A stretch of 64,000 bases of DNA from Paenibacillus sp. FSL H7-0326 (lineage in GTDB: Bacteria; Bacillota; Bacilli; Paenibacillales; Paenibacillaceae). Position 1 is the first letter of the stretch. Every line of letters starts with the position of its first letter. The stretch lies in contig NZ_MPVN01000003.1 of the NCBI RefSeq assembly GCF_001955535.1, positions 62,001 to 126,000 on the forward strand, given 5' to 3'. The notes beneath the pieces were generated by a model. The model was not told the origin of the DNA. It did no database searches and saw nothing but the letters and a program-made list of their open reading frames with translations. Shown piece after piece: positions 36,208-45,239 of this stretch. The position numbers and the translations under genes are program-made.

Positions 36208-38031
36208 TTACAGTACGCCATTCAAACTTCCGTTTTTCGTGAATAGCTTTTCAATTCTTTTTTCAACAGCCTGATCCAAGACGAGCGGAGGCGCATGATG
36301 TGGCTTGGTTCTAGCATCAATAATGACGTTGTCACAGCCCCAATGTTTAAAAGTAAACCCAGCGTTGACCCCATAAATATCATGAGATGGATTGCTCCGT
36401 GTAAAGGTTGTCCATAAGAAGTTGTCGATGGATTCACTTAGAAAATGACTGTCATCACACAAAATAATGAGCGGGCATCCCGGCATGTCTCCTCGCATAG
36501 AGATCGCGTTTGTCAGCTCATCAAGCTGCTGTGCAGCATCAGAATAACTGCTGAAAGCAGGGCCTTCTAGTGCCACAGCGCCTGGCAGGACAAGTCTTGG
36601 ATTAACGAAATTGCGGAGATCTTGAAGCTGTTCTGGAGCTTCCATACAGAGCTCCCGCTTCTTGTCTCCGCAAGCCGCAAAGATGACTTTGCTTCCTTGA
36701 TTCAATCCGCTGCCTGAATAATCCAGCGTATCAATCGTCGTATTCGTCTGGAAATGAATATCCCGCTTGAGATCAATACGCTCAAGTAAGTAAGAGAAAA
36801 ATTCCGGTATATGATGTGTGCTGAGCGTCTGTTCTTCCTCAGCGGCGATGAATAAGTACTTAGCAAGGCTGAGCTGTCCAGTGCCGAGAATCCGATTCGC
36901 TATGGTTAGCAGCTCCGCCGGCTGCTTGACCTTGATATATGGTGTGTATCGTTCTGAGCCGATGGCAAGCAGCAGAGGGTGGACGCCTGCCGCATCCACA
37001 GCGTGAACCTCTTTGACTCCAGGCACCTCCTGCTTAACTGCACCTCCAGTTAACTGATGAATGAGCTCGCCAAAAGCGGTGTCTTCCTGCGGAGGACGGC
37101 CGACGACAGTGAATGGCCAAATTCCATTCTGCTTGGCATACACCTTCCGAACCCGCATCATCGGAAACAGATGAGTCAAGCTGTAGTAGCCCAAATGGTC
37201 TCCGAATGGACCCTCCGGCTTCGTTTCACCGGGATGAATCTCTCCCGTAATGACAAAATCCGCATCCTGACTGATACAGTATCCGTCGGCATCATATCCG
37301 TATCTGAACCTTCTCCCAGATAATAGACCTGCAAATAATAGCTCGCTGAGTCCTTCAGGCAGCGGCATAACTGCAGAGAGTGTGTGTGCGGGTGGTCCAC
37401 CTATGAAGATACTCACCTTAAGCGGTTCCCCTTTACGATTAGCCTTGTGCTGGTGAATTCCGATTCCGCGGTGAATTTGATAATGCACGCCAATATCTTC
37501 GTTTGTCTTGTAATCATTCCCTGTAAGCTGCACACGATACATTCCCAGGTTGGCTTTCATAATACCCGCTTTGTCAGGGTCTTCTGTGTACACTTGGGGC
37601 AGTGTCACGAAAGCTCCTCCATCCATGGGCCAGTGCTTGATTAAGGGAAGATCGGATATTTTAATCTCCTTGAACCCGGATATCCCCTGCTTAAGAGGCA
37701 GTGCTTTCATTGCCGAAGTCGCCGCACTGACGTGGCGAATCGGATTTTTAAGTGCTTTCATGGGATCGTTGCGGAGCGCAATCACATTTTGAGTTGAATC
37801 CCAGGTCTGCCGGAACATAAATTTGCTGCGTTCAATGGTTCCAAATAGGTTTGATACCGCACGATATGACGAGCCTTTTACATTTTCAAATAAGAGAGCG
37901 GGGCCTCCTGCTTCAAATACTCTCAGGTGGATGGCGGACATTTCAAGCTCGGGATCGACTTCTTCCCGTATCCGAACCAGATGTCCGTGGCGCTCTAGGT
38001 CAATTAAACATGATTCCAGTGTTGTGTACAT
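36208..38031 (-). CDS. UbiD-family decarboxylase
   Basis: A 607-residue member of the UbiD family, which uses prenylated FMN to decarboxylate aromatic or unsaturated acids. Recognisable segments are SHPLLLAIGSERYTPYIKVKQ-like HPLLLAIGSERYTPYI, EGPFGDHLGYYS and TVVGRPPQEDTAFGE. It is longer than B. subtilis BsdC (473), as in the longer menaquinone or phenolic-acid branch. The ATG at 38031 is chosen; AGGAG lies about 13 bases upstream, a loose fit. No UbiX (flavin prenyltransferase) gene is near. It is 140 bp from the chromate transporter genes in the same direction. Confidence 0.82.
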   Translation of the reverse strand: MYTTLESCLIDLERHGHLVRIREEVDPELEMSAIHLRVFEAGGPALLFENVKGSSYRAVSNLFGTIERSKFMFRQTWDSTQNVIALRNDPMKALKNPIRHVSAATSAMKALPLKQGISGFKEIKISDLPLIKHWPMDGGAFVTLPQVYTEDPDKAGIMKANLGMYRVQLTGNDYKTNEDIGVHYQIHRGIGIHQHKANRKGEPLKVSIFIGGPPAHTLSAVMPLPEGLSELLFAGLLSGRRFRYGYDADGYCISQDADFVITGEIHPGETKPEGPFGDHLGYYSLTHLFPMMRVRKVYAKQNGIWPFTVVGRPPQEDTAFGELIHQLTGGAVKQEVPGVKEVHAVDAAGVHPLLLAIGSERYTPYIKVKQPAELLTIANRILGTGQLSLAKYLFIAAEEEQTLSTHHIPEFFSYLLERIDLKRDIHFQTNTTIDTLDYSGSGLNQGSKVIFAACGDKKRELCMEAPEQLQDLRNFVNPRLVLPGAVALEGPAFSSYSDAAQQLDELTNAISMRGDMPGCPLIILCDDSHFLSESIDNFLWTTFTRSNPSHDIYGVNAGFTFKHWGCDNVIIDARTKPHHAPPLVLDQAVEKRIEKLFTKNGSLNGVL

Positions 38032-38098
38032 TAAAATAAAGTCACTCCTAGCTGAGCCTATTCTACATGTTCTGACGATATGAAGCTGAGCTAAATAC

Positions 38099-38136
38099 AA
38101 TGGCTCTTCCTTTAATAGTACTTTCCAGCCATTAAA
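38099..38136 (-). terminator. Weak hairpin between chrA and the ubiD-like gene
   Basis: AATGGCT and AGCCATT flank a 24-base A/T-rich loop in the 140-bp gap. The stem is short and the T tract poor, so read-through from the transporter genes into ubiD is possible. Confidence 0.25.
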
Positions 38137-38170
38137 TACTCAACTTCATATTGCTTAATTCGCTGATTTG

Positions 38171-38707
38171 TCAAAATAAGACGATTCCGGCACATGCAGA
38201 GAGCAGAATGACCACGAGTGGGTGCAGCTTATATTTGATAATCGCCAGAAAAGCAGCTGCAGCCGTGAGTAAGGTGGCAAATGTACTCCATTGAAAAATT
38301 GTTTCACCATTTCCACTGAAGCCGAAATGAAGGGCAGCATAGACAATCAGTCCGGTAATGATCGGACGAAGTCCGTAGAACGAGGATTGTACCAGAGGAT
38401 TCTTGTTGATCTTGAAAAAGAAGGCGGCAATCAGTATGACGATTAGCAGGGAGGGAAGGATGATGCCTGTTGTTGCTGTAACTGCCCCCGGAATGCCAGC
38501 GGTATGATAGCCTATCAATGTAGCGCTGTTGGTAGCAACCGGGCCAGGGGACATTCCGGCGAGAGAGACGATTCGTTGAAACTCTTCAGCGGAGAGCCAG
38601 CTATATTTTTCAACCTCGAACTGAACCATCGGGATAACAGCGTAGCCACCACCGAAGGATAGAAGGCCGATCTTAAGAAAAGTAATGAATAATTCCCAGT
38701 ACAGCAT
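38171..38707 (-). CDS. Chromate transporter half, ChrA short-chain type
   Basis: A 178-residue CHR-family membrane protein with about five or six segments. The family motif FLKIGLLSFGGGYAVIPM is at the N terminus, followed by SLAGMSPGPVATNSATLIGY. AGGAG lies seven bases before the ATG at 38707. It is paired with the 209-residue protein of the same family encoded immediately upstream (11 bp gap); short-chain CHR proteins work as such pairs, exporting chromate or importing sulfate-like anions. Confidence 0.88.
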   Translation of the reverse strand: MLYWELFITFLKIGLLSFGGGYAVIPMVQFEVEKYSWLSAEEFQRIVSLAGMSPGPVATNSATLIGYHTAGIPGAVTATTGIILPSLLIVILIAAFFFKINKNPLVQSSFYGLRPIITGLIVYAALHFGFSGNGETIFQWSTFATLLTAAAAFLAIIKYKLHPLVVILLSACAGIVLF

Positions 38708-38717
38708 AGTAAGTCTC

Positions 38718-39347
38718 CTAAATGTAATATTCGATTGTTGCTGCATGTTCCGAAGCCGATTTTTTCTCCGTTTGTACGCTCATTCCGAGTTTTTTCTTAA
38801 CAGAGATAATGATCATCCCTAGTACAAGTCCAATCAGGATCATGAAGGTTGGATTGATGCTTGTTACCATTAATACAATAAGAGATACTGCAGCAATCGT
38901 GATCGTGGTACGGTCAAACAAGGCGTTCTTAGCCATGTTATAAGCGGCGACGGCAATCAGACCGATAATTGCCCCGTGGATACCCTTCATCGCGGCCTGA
39001 ACCTTCGGTTCATGCTGAAAGACAGAATAGATGCTGCTTAGAATAAAAACGATGAGAAAGGTGGGAAGCGTAATCCCAACGGTGGCGGCAACAGCACCTG
39101 GCACTTTACCTATCCGATACCCGATAAAAGCAGAGGCGTTAACGCCAACACCACCTGGAGCAGACCCGGCCAAGGACATTAAGTCATTCATTTCCTGCCT
39201 GCTGATCCAGCCCCGCTTCTCCACCATCTCCCGTTCCAGCACGGGAATCATAGCATATCCTCCGCCAAAGGTTGACGGTCCTATCTTAAAGAAGAGCCAG
39301 AATAATTGTAAATAACGTGAAATGCTGTTCTTCATGCCTGATGTCAT
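38718..39347 (-). CDS. Chromate transporter half, ChrA short-chain type (partner)
   Basis: A 209-residue CHR-family protein. It carries the signature FFKIGPSTFGGGYAMIPVLE and DLMSLAGSAPGGVGVNASAFIGYRIGKVPGA, both matched in the downstream partner. The extra length is a charged C-terminal tail of about 30 residues (KKKLGMSVQTEKKSASE). GAGGTGAAG precedes the ATG. The two-gene form is common in Bacillota (B. subtilis YwrA-YwrB). Chromate export is the known role for that pair. Confidence 0.88.
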   Translation of the reverse strand: MTSGMKNSISRYLQLFWLFFKIGPSTFGGGYAMIPVLEREMVEKRGWISRQEMNDLMSLAGSAPGGVGVNASAFIGYRIGKVPGAVAATVGITLPTFLIVFILSSIYSVFQHEPKVQAAMKGIHGAIIGLIAVAAYNMAKNALFDRTTITIAAVSLIVLMVTSINPTFMILIGLVLGMIIISVKKKLGMSVQTEKKSASEHAATIEYYI

Positions 39348-39518
39348 GCGGTGTCTTCACCTCTTGTTGACTGAATATATCGTTATTATAGCATCTTTTT
39401 ATCAAAATGAAATTAACTGCTGGTAAATTAGCGATTATGCGTGAAATTTCCACCTCTTGAATCGAATATATTTGTAAAATTTAGTAATCTTTATTCTAAA
39501 ATGGGATAAACTTCGTCT

Positions 39519-39555
39519 GTACTCATGTACTCATGTACTCATGTACTCATGTACT
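39519..39555. repeat. 8-bp tandem repeat GTACTCAT, about 4.6 copies
   Basis: Four full copies of GTACTCAT and a partial fifth, about 77-113 bp upstream of the kinase promoter in a 359-bp gene-free stretch (39348-39706) that otherwise holds only A/T-rich sequence and the promoter. A pure octamer repeat can change length by slippage; since 8 is not a multiple of the helical turn, changes would rotate flanking sites. Confidence 0.85.
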
Positions 39556-39631
39556 ATTGGCTAACCCTCTCATTATTGAAGATATCGAAAATTATCCTGG
39601 CGTAATCGCGGAGTCCACGTTCACGGATTGG

Positions 39632-39640
39632 TGCTATAAT
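39632..39640 (+). promoter_or_regulatory. Extended -10 promoter of the kinase gene
   Basis: TGCTATAAT, a perfect -10 with the TG extension, lies about 67 bp before the kinase start. The -35 region is poor, as is common with extended -10 promoters. Confidence 0.55.
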
Positions 39641-39706
39641 AGATGGGCAATGCGAACATAAGAAATAGCGTTCACAGTCTATTCATCAAAGGAGAATCGT
39701 TGATTT

Positions 39707-40606
39707 ATGCGTTTTTTTTCATTCCTGAGCTCATTCTTATCCGCGTGGCGGGATTATCCTGCAGAAATAAATACGGTGCTTGGGGATCGTTATGTCAATT
39801 TGCAGCTGCTTGGTGAAGGAAGCTATGGCATGACTTACAAATGCTTGGATCAGAAGAGTGGAGCGGTCGTTGCTCTTAAGCAGTCGAGGCCCAGTAAAGG
39901 GGAATATGCAGAACATTTGCTTAGAAGAGAAAAGAATATACTTCAGGCGCTCGGTCATCCGCAAATTCCTGAACTGCTGGATTTTTTTGTTGAAGACAAG
40001 CATACCTATCTTGTCATGACTTATTTGGAGGGAGATACACTCGAGGATCTGATCTTTGAGCAGGGCTGCATATATGATGAAGCCTCTTGTATTGAGATGA
40101 CACTGAAGCTGCTGGATGTAGTCCAGTATATTCATAAGAAGGGATATGTTCATCTGGATTTGCGAATTCCGAATGTGCTTTTTCAAGAGGAGAGGCTCTC
40201 TGTAATTGATTTTGGTCTGGCAAGACAGATCGGTGAAGAACCTCCGCTAGGGTACCAGAGGAATCGAAAGGGCCTGATAACATCCAAAAAGATGAGGAAG
40301 ACAAGGAGGCCAGAGACGGCTAAGCCTCCGAAGTCTGCCCGCAGTGCCAATGGAGCGCAGTTCAAGCTGGCAGAGGAGCAATCCGATCTTGCAGATATTG
40401 GACATTTTATGCTGTTCATGCTGTATTCGACCTATGAATCTGAGGATGGCGCCGATACCGAGCGGAGCTGGCAGGAGGAGCTGTCCATTTCGTCTGAGTT
40501 ACAGGAGGTCATTGAGCGGCTGCTTGAGCTGAAGGAGCCTTATTCAAGTACAGATGAGTTCTATCATGATTTGCATGTTTTGAAACAAAATCATTCCTCT
40601 AAGTAG
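39707..40606 (+). CDS. Hanks-type serine/threonine protein kinase
   Basis: A 299-residue kinase with a complete catalytic core: glycine loop LGEGSYG (36-41), ATP-binding Lys58 in VVALK, catalytic loop HLDLRIPN (149-156, Asp151 and Asn156; HLD in place of HRD), and DFG at 168-170. The segment after DFG has a basic insertion rich in Lys and Arg (KGLITSKKMRKTRRPETAK). There is no transmembrane or PASTA domain, so it is not a PrkC orthologue and is probably cytoplasmic, though the hydrophobic first 13 residues may touch the membrane. ATG follows AAAGGAGAA. Targets unknown. Confidence 0.88.
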   Translation: MRFFSFLSSFLSAWRDYPAEINTVLGDRYVNLQLLGEGSYGMTYKCLDQKSGAVVALKQSRPSKGEYAEHLLRREKNILQALGHPQIPELLDFFVEDKHTYLVMTYLEGDTLEDLIFEQGCIYDEASCIEMTLKLLDVVQYIHKKGYVHLDLRIPNVLFQEERLSVIDFGLARQIGEEPPLGYQRNRKGLITSKKMRKTRRPETAKPPKSARSANGAQFKLAEEQSDLADIGHFMLFMLYSTYESEDGADTERSWQEELSISSELQEVIERLLELKEPYSSTDEFYHDLHVLKQNHSSK

Positions 40607-40640
40607 AGGAAGTCTTCTTCTATAGAAAGGAAATTACATC

Positions 40641-41567
40641 ATGGCCTTATTTTTAAACATTTTGCTAAACAACGTTATTCCCTTATTTCTTGTTATTGCT
40701 GTGGGCTTTATTGTACGACGTACGAGAGGACTTGATGTCAAAACCTTATCCAACATTAACTTTTACATCCTGTCCCCGGCTGTAGTGTTTAATCTTTTAT
40801 ATACGACAGACATTACCATGTCTCTGTTTGGGCAGGTGATCGGCTTCTTCTTTATTTTCATGCTGCTGCAATATGTCGTATGTTCTGTCGTGATCAAAAT
40901 TCGCAAGCTGGAGGGTGGAATGCCTGCAGCACTGCGAAACAGTGTCCTGTTCGCCAACAGCGCAAATTATGGGCTGCCGATTAACCAGCTTGCCTTCTCG
41001 GGCAACCCGCTGACGCTTGGAGTGCAGGTCATTATTCTTATGCTTCAATCATTTATACCCAATACATATGGAATTTACAGCGTCAATGCGCACCGTGCCA
41101 AGCTGAAGGATATTTGGAGAACCATCGCCGGACAGCCTGTAATCTACGCGATTCCCGCAGCGCTTCTGTTGAGGTTCCTTGAAGTACCTCTTCCGAATAG
41201 CATCCAGACGCCGCTGAATTATTTATATACTGCCTTTATCGGTATGGCATTACTTACGCTCGGTGTACAGCTCGGAGCGATGAAATGGACTTTTGCGAAA
41301 AAGGGCAGCACGAATGTAGCCATATCTGTGTTCTTAAGACTCATTGCCGGTCCGCTTCTCGCCGCACTAACCGTATGGACGATGGGGATTGAGGGGCTGG
41401 TTGCCAAGGCCTTGATCGTTTCGTCTGCGGTACCGACATCACTCAGCAGCATGATTCTTGCTGTACAGTTTGATAATGAACCGGAATTTTCTTCGCAAAC
41501 GGTCTTTTTTTCGACACTCTTGAGTACGCTGACAGTAACGGGAACGATCGCAGTGCTGCAAATTTAA
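40641..41567 (+). CDS. AEC-family (auxin efflux carrier-like) transporter
   Basis: A 308-residue membrane protein with about ten segments of the AEC family. The conserved NSANYGLPINQLAF lies in the middle of the first half, and the C-terminal half has the matching VSSAVPTSLSSMILAVQFDNEPEFSSQTVFFSTLLS. Family members export or import small organic acids (malate, malonate). It starts 34 bp after the kinase gene with AGAAAGGAAA before the ATG and may be cotranscribed with it. Confidence 0.88.
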   Translation: MALFLNILLNNVIPLFLVIAVGFIVRRTRGLDVKTLSNINFYILSPAVVFNLLYTTDITMSLFGQVIGFFFIFMLLQYVVCSVVIKIRKLEGGMPAALRNSVLFANSANYGLPINQLAFSGNPLTLGVQVIILMLQSFIPNTYGIYSVNAHRAKLKDIWRTIAGQPVIYAIPAALLLRFLEVPLPNSIQTPLNYLYTAFIGMALLTLGVQLGAMKWTFAKKGSTNVAISVFLRLIAGPLLAALTVWTMGIEGLVAKALIVSSAVPTSLSSMILAVQFDNEPEFSSQTVFFSTLLSTLTVTGTIAVLQI

Positions 41568-41749
41568 GCCAGACTCGAACTGGAAAATAAGACTTATGAC
41601 TAATGGTCGATTGAATCTCCATCGTATACAATAAGGGAACATACATACCCATATCTCCATGAGTATTCACTTCAGGATTGTTCATCATTCGGTTTTATGA
41701 AGCTCGTGAATGTGTAGCTCTATTGTCTGATTAATGATGGAGGGAGAGG

Positions 41750-42649
41750 GTGAAGGTGCAGAAGATTGCGGTCATTGTGGTGCATGGACTCGGGCTTCAG
41801 AAGAAGGAATATGCCGAGAAGTTCATGAAGAAGCTGGACAAAACCTTCTCAGATATAATGCAGGTGCCTTCCGCCAGGCCATATATTGAAGTAGAGCCTG
41901 TATATTGGGCGGATGTATTCGGTAAGGAGGAGGAACGGATCTATCAGGAGCTGGTGTTAAGTAAAAAGCTTCGCTACAAGTTTTTGCGTCGTTATCTGAT
42001 CTATTACTTGGCGGATGCTGTCGCTTATCAGCCAGTAGATACGAACGGGCATAATTACGATGCGGTGCACCAGGCGATCAGTAATGCACTGCACAGCTTA
42101 TCCCAAAGAGCAGGGAAGAAGGCGCCTTTATGTGTTGTGTCCCACAGTCTGGGCAGTGTCATTGCGAGTAACTTTTTCTACGATTTGCAGTACAAGTCGA
42201 GGCACTTTCCTGGAGTAATCGATACGACTTCTCCCTTGGAGAGAGGAGATACTTTGACGCATTTTTATTCTTTGGGTACAACACTTCCGCTATGGAGTCT
42301 GAGATACCGTGATTTTAGCAAGCCGATTGTGGTGCCTTCAAGGGAAGGACAAGAGATTTACCCTGGTCTTCAAGGGGAGTGGGTTAACTTTTTTGACAAG
42401 GATGATATTTTGGGGTATCCGCTTCGCAATATTGATCCTGCCTATGAGAAGGCAGTAAAGCAGGACATTGATACGAATGTGGGTAATCCGCTGAGCTTCT
42501 GGAACCCTTTCTGTCATAGTGGATATATGAAGAGCCGCAAGGTGGTTAGGCACATTTCTGAGAAGCTTGCAGAAACATATACGTTCATTAATCAAGGTCA
42601 GGACTCGAGGAAGCGCAGTTCTCTAACAATAGGACAAAAAAAGAAATAA
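41750..42649 (+). CDS. Alpha/beta-hydrolase (lipase-like), cytoplasmic
   Basis: A 299-residue protein beginning VQKIAVIVVHGLGLQ, the first strand and oxyanion loop of an alpha/beta hydrolase. The nucleophile elbow is VVSHSLGSVIAS, Ser in the pattern SHSLG rather than the strict GxSxG. A His for the triad is likely in the final third. Initiation is at GTG (41750), with a second in-frame GTG at 41756; GGAGGG precedes both. No signal peptide. It could be an esterase, lipase or thioesterase. Confidence 0.72.
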   Translation: MKVQKIAVIVVHGLGLQKKEYAEKFMKKLDKTFSDIMQVPSARPYIEVEPVYWADVFGKEEERIYQELVLSKKLRYKFLRRYLIYYLADAVAYQPVDTNGHNYDAVHQAISNALHSLSQRAGKKAPLCVVSHSLGSVIASNFFYDLQYKSRHFPGVIDTTSPLERGDTLTHFYSLGTTLPLWSLRYRDFSKPIVVPSREGQEIYPGLQGEWVNFFDKDDILGYPLRNIDPAYEKAVKQDIDTNVGNPLSFWNPFCHSGYMKSRKVVRHISEKLAETYTFINQGQDSRKRSSLTIGQKKK

Positions 42650-42654
42650 TACAG

Positions 42655-42711
42655 AAGCGATTTGCTGGACGGATTGATTGTAGATTCGTTTATAGCAAAT
42701 CGCTTTTTTTT
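42655..42711 (+). terminator. Intrinsic terminator
   Basis: AAGCGATTTGCT (42655-42666) pairs perfectly with AGCAAATCGCTT (42694-42705), followed by a run of T. It closes the alpha/beta-hydrolase gene and may also serve the convergent MFS gene. Confidence 0.88.
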
Positions 42712-42718
42712 AATTCGT

Positions 42719-44038
42719 TCATATGGAGGAGGCTTTGTGCCCACCAGAAGACTCCTTCTTATGGGTTTGTTTTTTCCGAAACACCATATAGAACCAGGTA
42801 GAAGCCAAGACATATAAAATTCCTGTGATCGTGAAGGTGATGGCATAGCCCTGATAGCTGCCGTAGGTTGTAACGAGATAGGATTGGACAGGTCCCATGG
42901 TAGCCCAGCCGATCATAAAGGCAGTCTGCATGAGTGAGTTCGCAATACCTCGTCTTCGATCTGACACATGGTCAATTAATATCGATGAAAAGATTGGATT
43001 GGCTGCATTCATGAGCGCTTGTCTAAATAAGAAGCTGACGGAAGCAATGAGCACAGAATAAGTGAAGCCGGTCAGCAGCAGGAAAGGCAGAGACATCGTT
43101 TGGAATATGAAAACGGCTCGCACGGGTCCTACCCGATTGACAAGAGAAGGTCCAATCATCATCGAGATGATGGTCATCACTTGGCCTAAAGATATCAGGG
43201 CGCTCATCAAGCTGAGACTGATATGAAACCGGTCCGTAAAATACAAATTTAAATAAGGAACGACGAGGCCTGAACCAATGCCGATCAGCAGCTGTGTCAT
43301 CACAAAGTGCTTAATAATTCGAAAGTCCGATTTGGACTGCTCTGCTGCCGTGTTGGAATGTACACTTGTGTTCATATTCGATTCAGAAACGGTGCTCGAG
43401 CGAATAGCAGATACAGGGTTATGTATGACGGGTGAGTCTTTTACTAGAAATAACGGAAGCGTCCCAAGAAATGTAGCTATGCCGCCCAGGAGCAGAACAA
43501 TCTGTAAGCTGGAAATGCTATGAATCCCAATAAACCCAAGCACATCAGCAAGTACCCCGCCGCCGAAGCTGCCGATGACCTGGGCTGCCAGCACGAGGGA
43601 AGCGTGAATGCTAAACAGCCGAAGTCGATTATGCTCAGAGACATTGGCCGCTAGAAAAGGGATCGCGAGCACTTGAAAGAAGGAAGCAAATAATCCTGAA
43701 GATACAGCCAGCCATAATAGGTGGGGTTCACCTATAGCAAAGGCCCGTCCAATGAAGGTTAGTCCGCTAAAGAGTGCTCCAATAACGAGAATCGGCTTCT
43801 TGCTTATACGGTCCCCGAGCAGACCTATGGGGATGAACATGATTGCCGTGGCAATGGATTGCACGCTGATAATGGTGCCGTTCATCGTTGCATCGTAGCC
43901 CAGATCTTGTATGTACAAATTGTAGAGCACGGAGAACATGCCTCCGCCCATTTGATATAGGATGTTTGCAAGAAAAAAAAGCTGGATATTGCGGGGCCAG
44001 CTTCTGATTTCCGCTTTCCATTTTTGCCAGATACTCAA
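42719..44038 (-). CDS. MFS transporter
   Basis: A major-facilitator protein of 439 residues with about 12 segments. The loop after segment 2 reads PIGLLGDRISKKPILVIG and the charged central loop between segments 6 and 7 (residues about 200-235) is rich in Ser, Asn and Thr. A TTG at 44038 lies ten bases after AGGAGGAG; an in-frame ATG at 44062 would put that site inside the gene but has only a weak AGAGG of its own, so eight extra residues are possible. The substrate is unknown. Confidence 0.83.
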   Translation of the reverse strand: MSIWQKWKAEIRSWPRNIQLFFLANILYQMGGGMFSVLYNLYIQDLGYDATMNGTIISVQSIATAIMFIPIGLLGDRISKKPILVIGALFSGLTFIGRAFAIGEPHLLWLAVSSGLFASFFQVLAIPFLAANVSEHNRLRLFSIHASLVLAAQVIGSFGGGVLADVLGFIGIHSISSLQIVLLLGGIATFLGTLPLFLVKDSPVIHNPVSAIRSSTVSESNMNTSVHSNTAAEQSKSDFRIIKHFVMTQLLIGIGSGLVVPYLNLYFTDRFHISLSLMSALISLGQVMTIISMMIGPSLVNRVGPVRAVFIFQTMSLPFLLLTGFTYSVLIASVSFLFRQALMNAANPIFSSILIDHVSDRRRGIANSLMQTAFMIGWATMGPVQSYLVTTYGSYQGYAITFTITGILYVLASTWFYMVFRKKQTHKKESSGGHKASSI

Positions 44039-44115
44039 GATGTCTTCTCCTCCTGTCCTCATCTATTAAGCCTCTATGCAGAGCTGTTTGTCAAGATAAG
44101 GATGATAAAACAAAA

Positions 44116-44166
44116 ACAGCCCTGAGCATGCTCCACCCGGGAATGAAGGAGCATGCTCAGGGCTGT
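44116..44166 (-). terminator. Intrinsic terminator of the phoX-tatA-tatC operon
   Basis: A perfect 19-bp stem, ACAGCCCTGAGCATGCTCC with GGAGCATGCTCAGGGCTGT, and on the minus strand a TTTTTG tail. It follows tatC. Confidence 0.9.
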
Positions 44167-44199
44167 TGGTGATGTAACCTGAAAAGCGGAACGGTCAGC

Positions 44200-44940
44200 T
44201 TACGCGGCCAGGCTCGTCTCAGACTGAGACCGAAGCTGCTTGCGGTAGACCATTCTTGAGATCGTCAGACTTACTTCATAGAGTAAAAATAAAGGGATAA
44301 TGACAAGAATATCGGACATGATATCCGGCGGTGTGATCGTGACGGCAACGACGACGAGAATAAAATAGGATACCTTGCGTGCCTTCGCGAGCTTGGCCGG
44401 ATTTAATATTCCGAGCTTGGTCAGGAACATGACAACGACAGGCATTTCAAACAATAGTCCAAACGGGACCGTCATGTGAATCATAAACGTGAAGTATTTC
44501 TGTGCGGTATACATCGTCTCAAACGAATCAGCTGCCATTTCATTCAGAAAATGAAGCACCATCGGGAACAAAATGAAATAACCGAAGGAAATGCCGAGAA
44601 TGAACATTAGAGTAAGTACGGGAATAAAGATCAGCGTAGACCGCTGAGCAGCAGTCGGTACAGCAGGCTGAACGAATTTCCATATTTGATAAGCAGCCAC
44701 AGGAATCGTTAATGTAACAGCAACCACACCTGCGATCATGAAGTACACCCACATGACATCTGAAGGACCAAGAATGATCAGCTTGCGCTCCATATCCGAG
44801 ACGAGAATATCATAGATGTCCTTCACAAAGATAAAGGCGATGACCATCCAGAGCAGGAAGGTGACGAGCGTCCGAATGAGCCGGCTTCGCAGCTCATCCA
44901 GATGCCCAATCATATTTAATTCGTTTGGATTGTTACTCAT
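44200..44940 (-). CDS. tatC: Twin-arginine translocase subunit TatC
   Basis: A 246-residue six-segment TatC. The N terminus has the family signature [15 protein letters not shown], the periplasmic loop contains [15 protein letters not shown], and the C terminus [29 protein letters not shown] is conserved. TatC recognises the twin-arginine signal. Its ATG overlaps the end of tatA by four bases. The order phosphatase-tatA-tatC mirrors B. subtilis phoD-tatAd-tatCd, which implies it serves mainly the upstream phosphatase. Confidence 0.95.
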   Translation of the reverse strand: MSNNPNELNMIGHLDELRSRLIRTLVTFLLWMVIAFIFVKDIYDILVSDMERKLIILGPSDVMWVYFMIAGVVAVTLTIPVAAYQIWKFVQPAVPTAAQRSTLIFIPVLTLMFILGISFGYFILFPMVLHFLNEMAADSFETMYTAQKYFTFMIHMTVPFGLLFEMPVVVMFLTKLGILNPAKLAKARKVSYFILVVVAVTITPPDIMSDILVIIPLFLLYEVSLTISRMVYRKQLRSQSETSLAA

Positions 44941-45176
44941 TGTGACTTCGTTCCGGAACTGCTAACCGAAGCAGAAGTGCCAGCTTCGGAATGTTTTTTC
45001 TTCTCATCCTCATCGTTGTCCCCGCCCATGAGTCCACGGGTGGCTCCCTTGAACTCACTGAGTGTCCGGCCAAAGGCCCGTCCAAGCTCAGGCAGCTTCG
45101 ATGGGCCAAATATGATAAGTGCGATAATAAGAATCAGAATGAGTCCGCCGATTCCGATATTTCCGATGCCAGGCAT
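44937..45176 (-). CDS. tatA: Twin-arginine translocase subunit TatA
   Basis: A 79-residue TatA with one N-terminal membrane helix, then [26 protein letters not shown], the FGP hinge and amphipathic helix, and a charged disordered tail. AGGAGATG precedes the ATG. It has no TatB, as in Bacillota minimal TatAC systems, where TatA does both jobs. Overlap with tatC implies coupled translation. Confidence 0.95.
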   Translation of the reverse strand: MPGIGNIGIGGLILILIIALIIFGPSKLPELGRAFGRTLSEFKGATRGLMGGDNDEDEKKKHSEAGTSASVSSSGTKSQ

Positions 45177-45239
45177 AATATCATCTCCTGTTGAATGTTA
45201 GATTACAATATGATCGAAGAAAAAGCTTATCGTCGAAAC

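Noticed and set aside
39519..39555. The octamer repeat as an operator array
   Set aside because: The unit GTACTCAT has no dyad symmetry and is perfectly periodic, so simple slippage is a better explanation.
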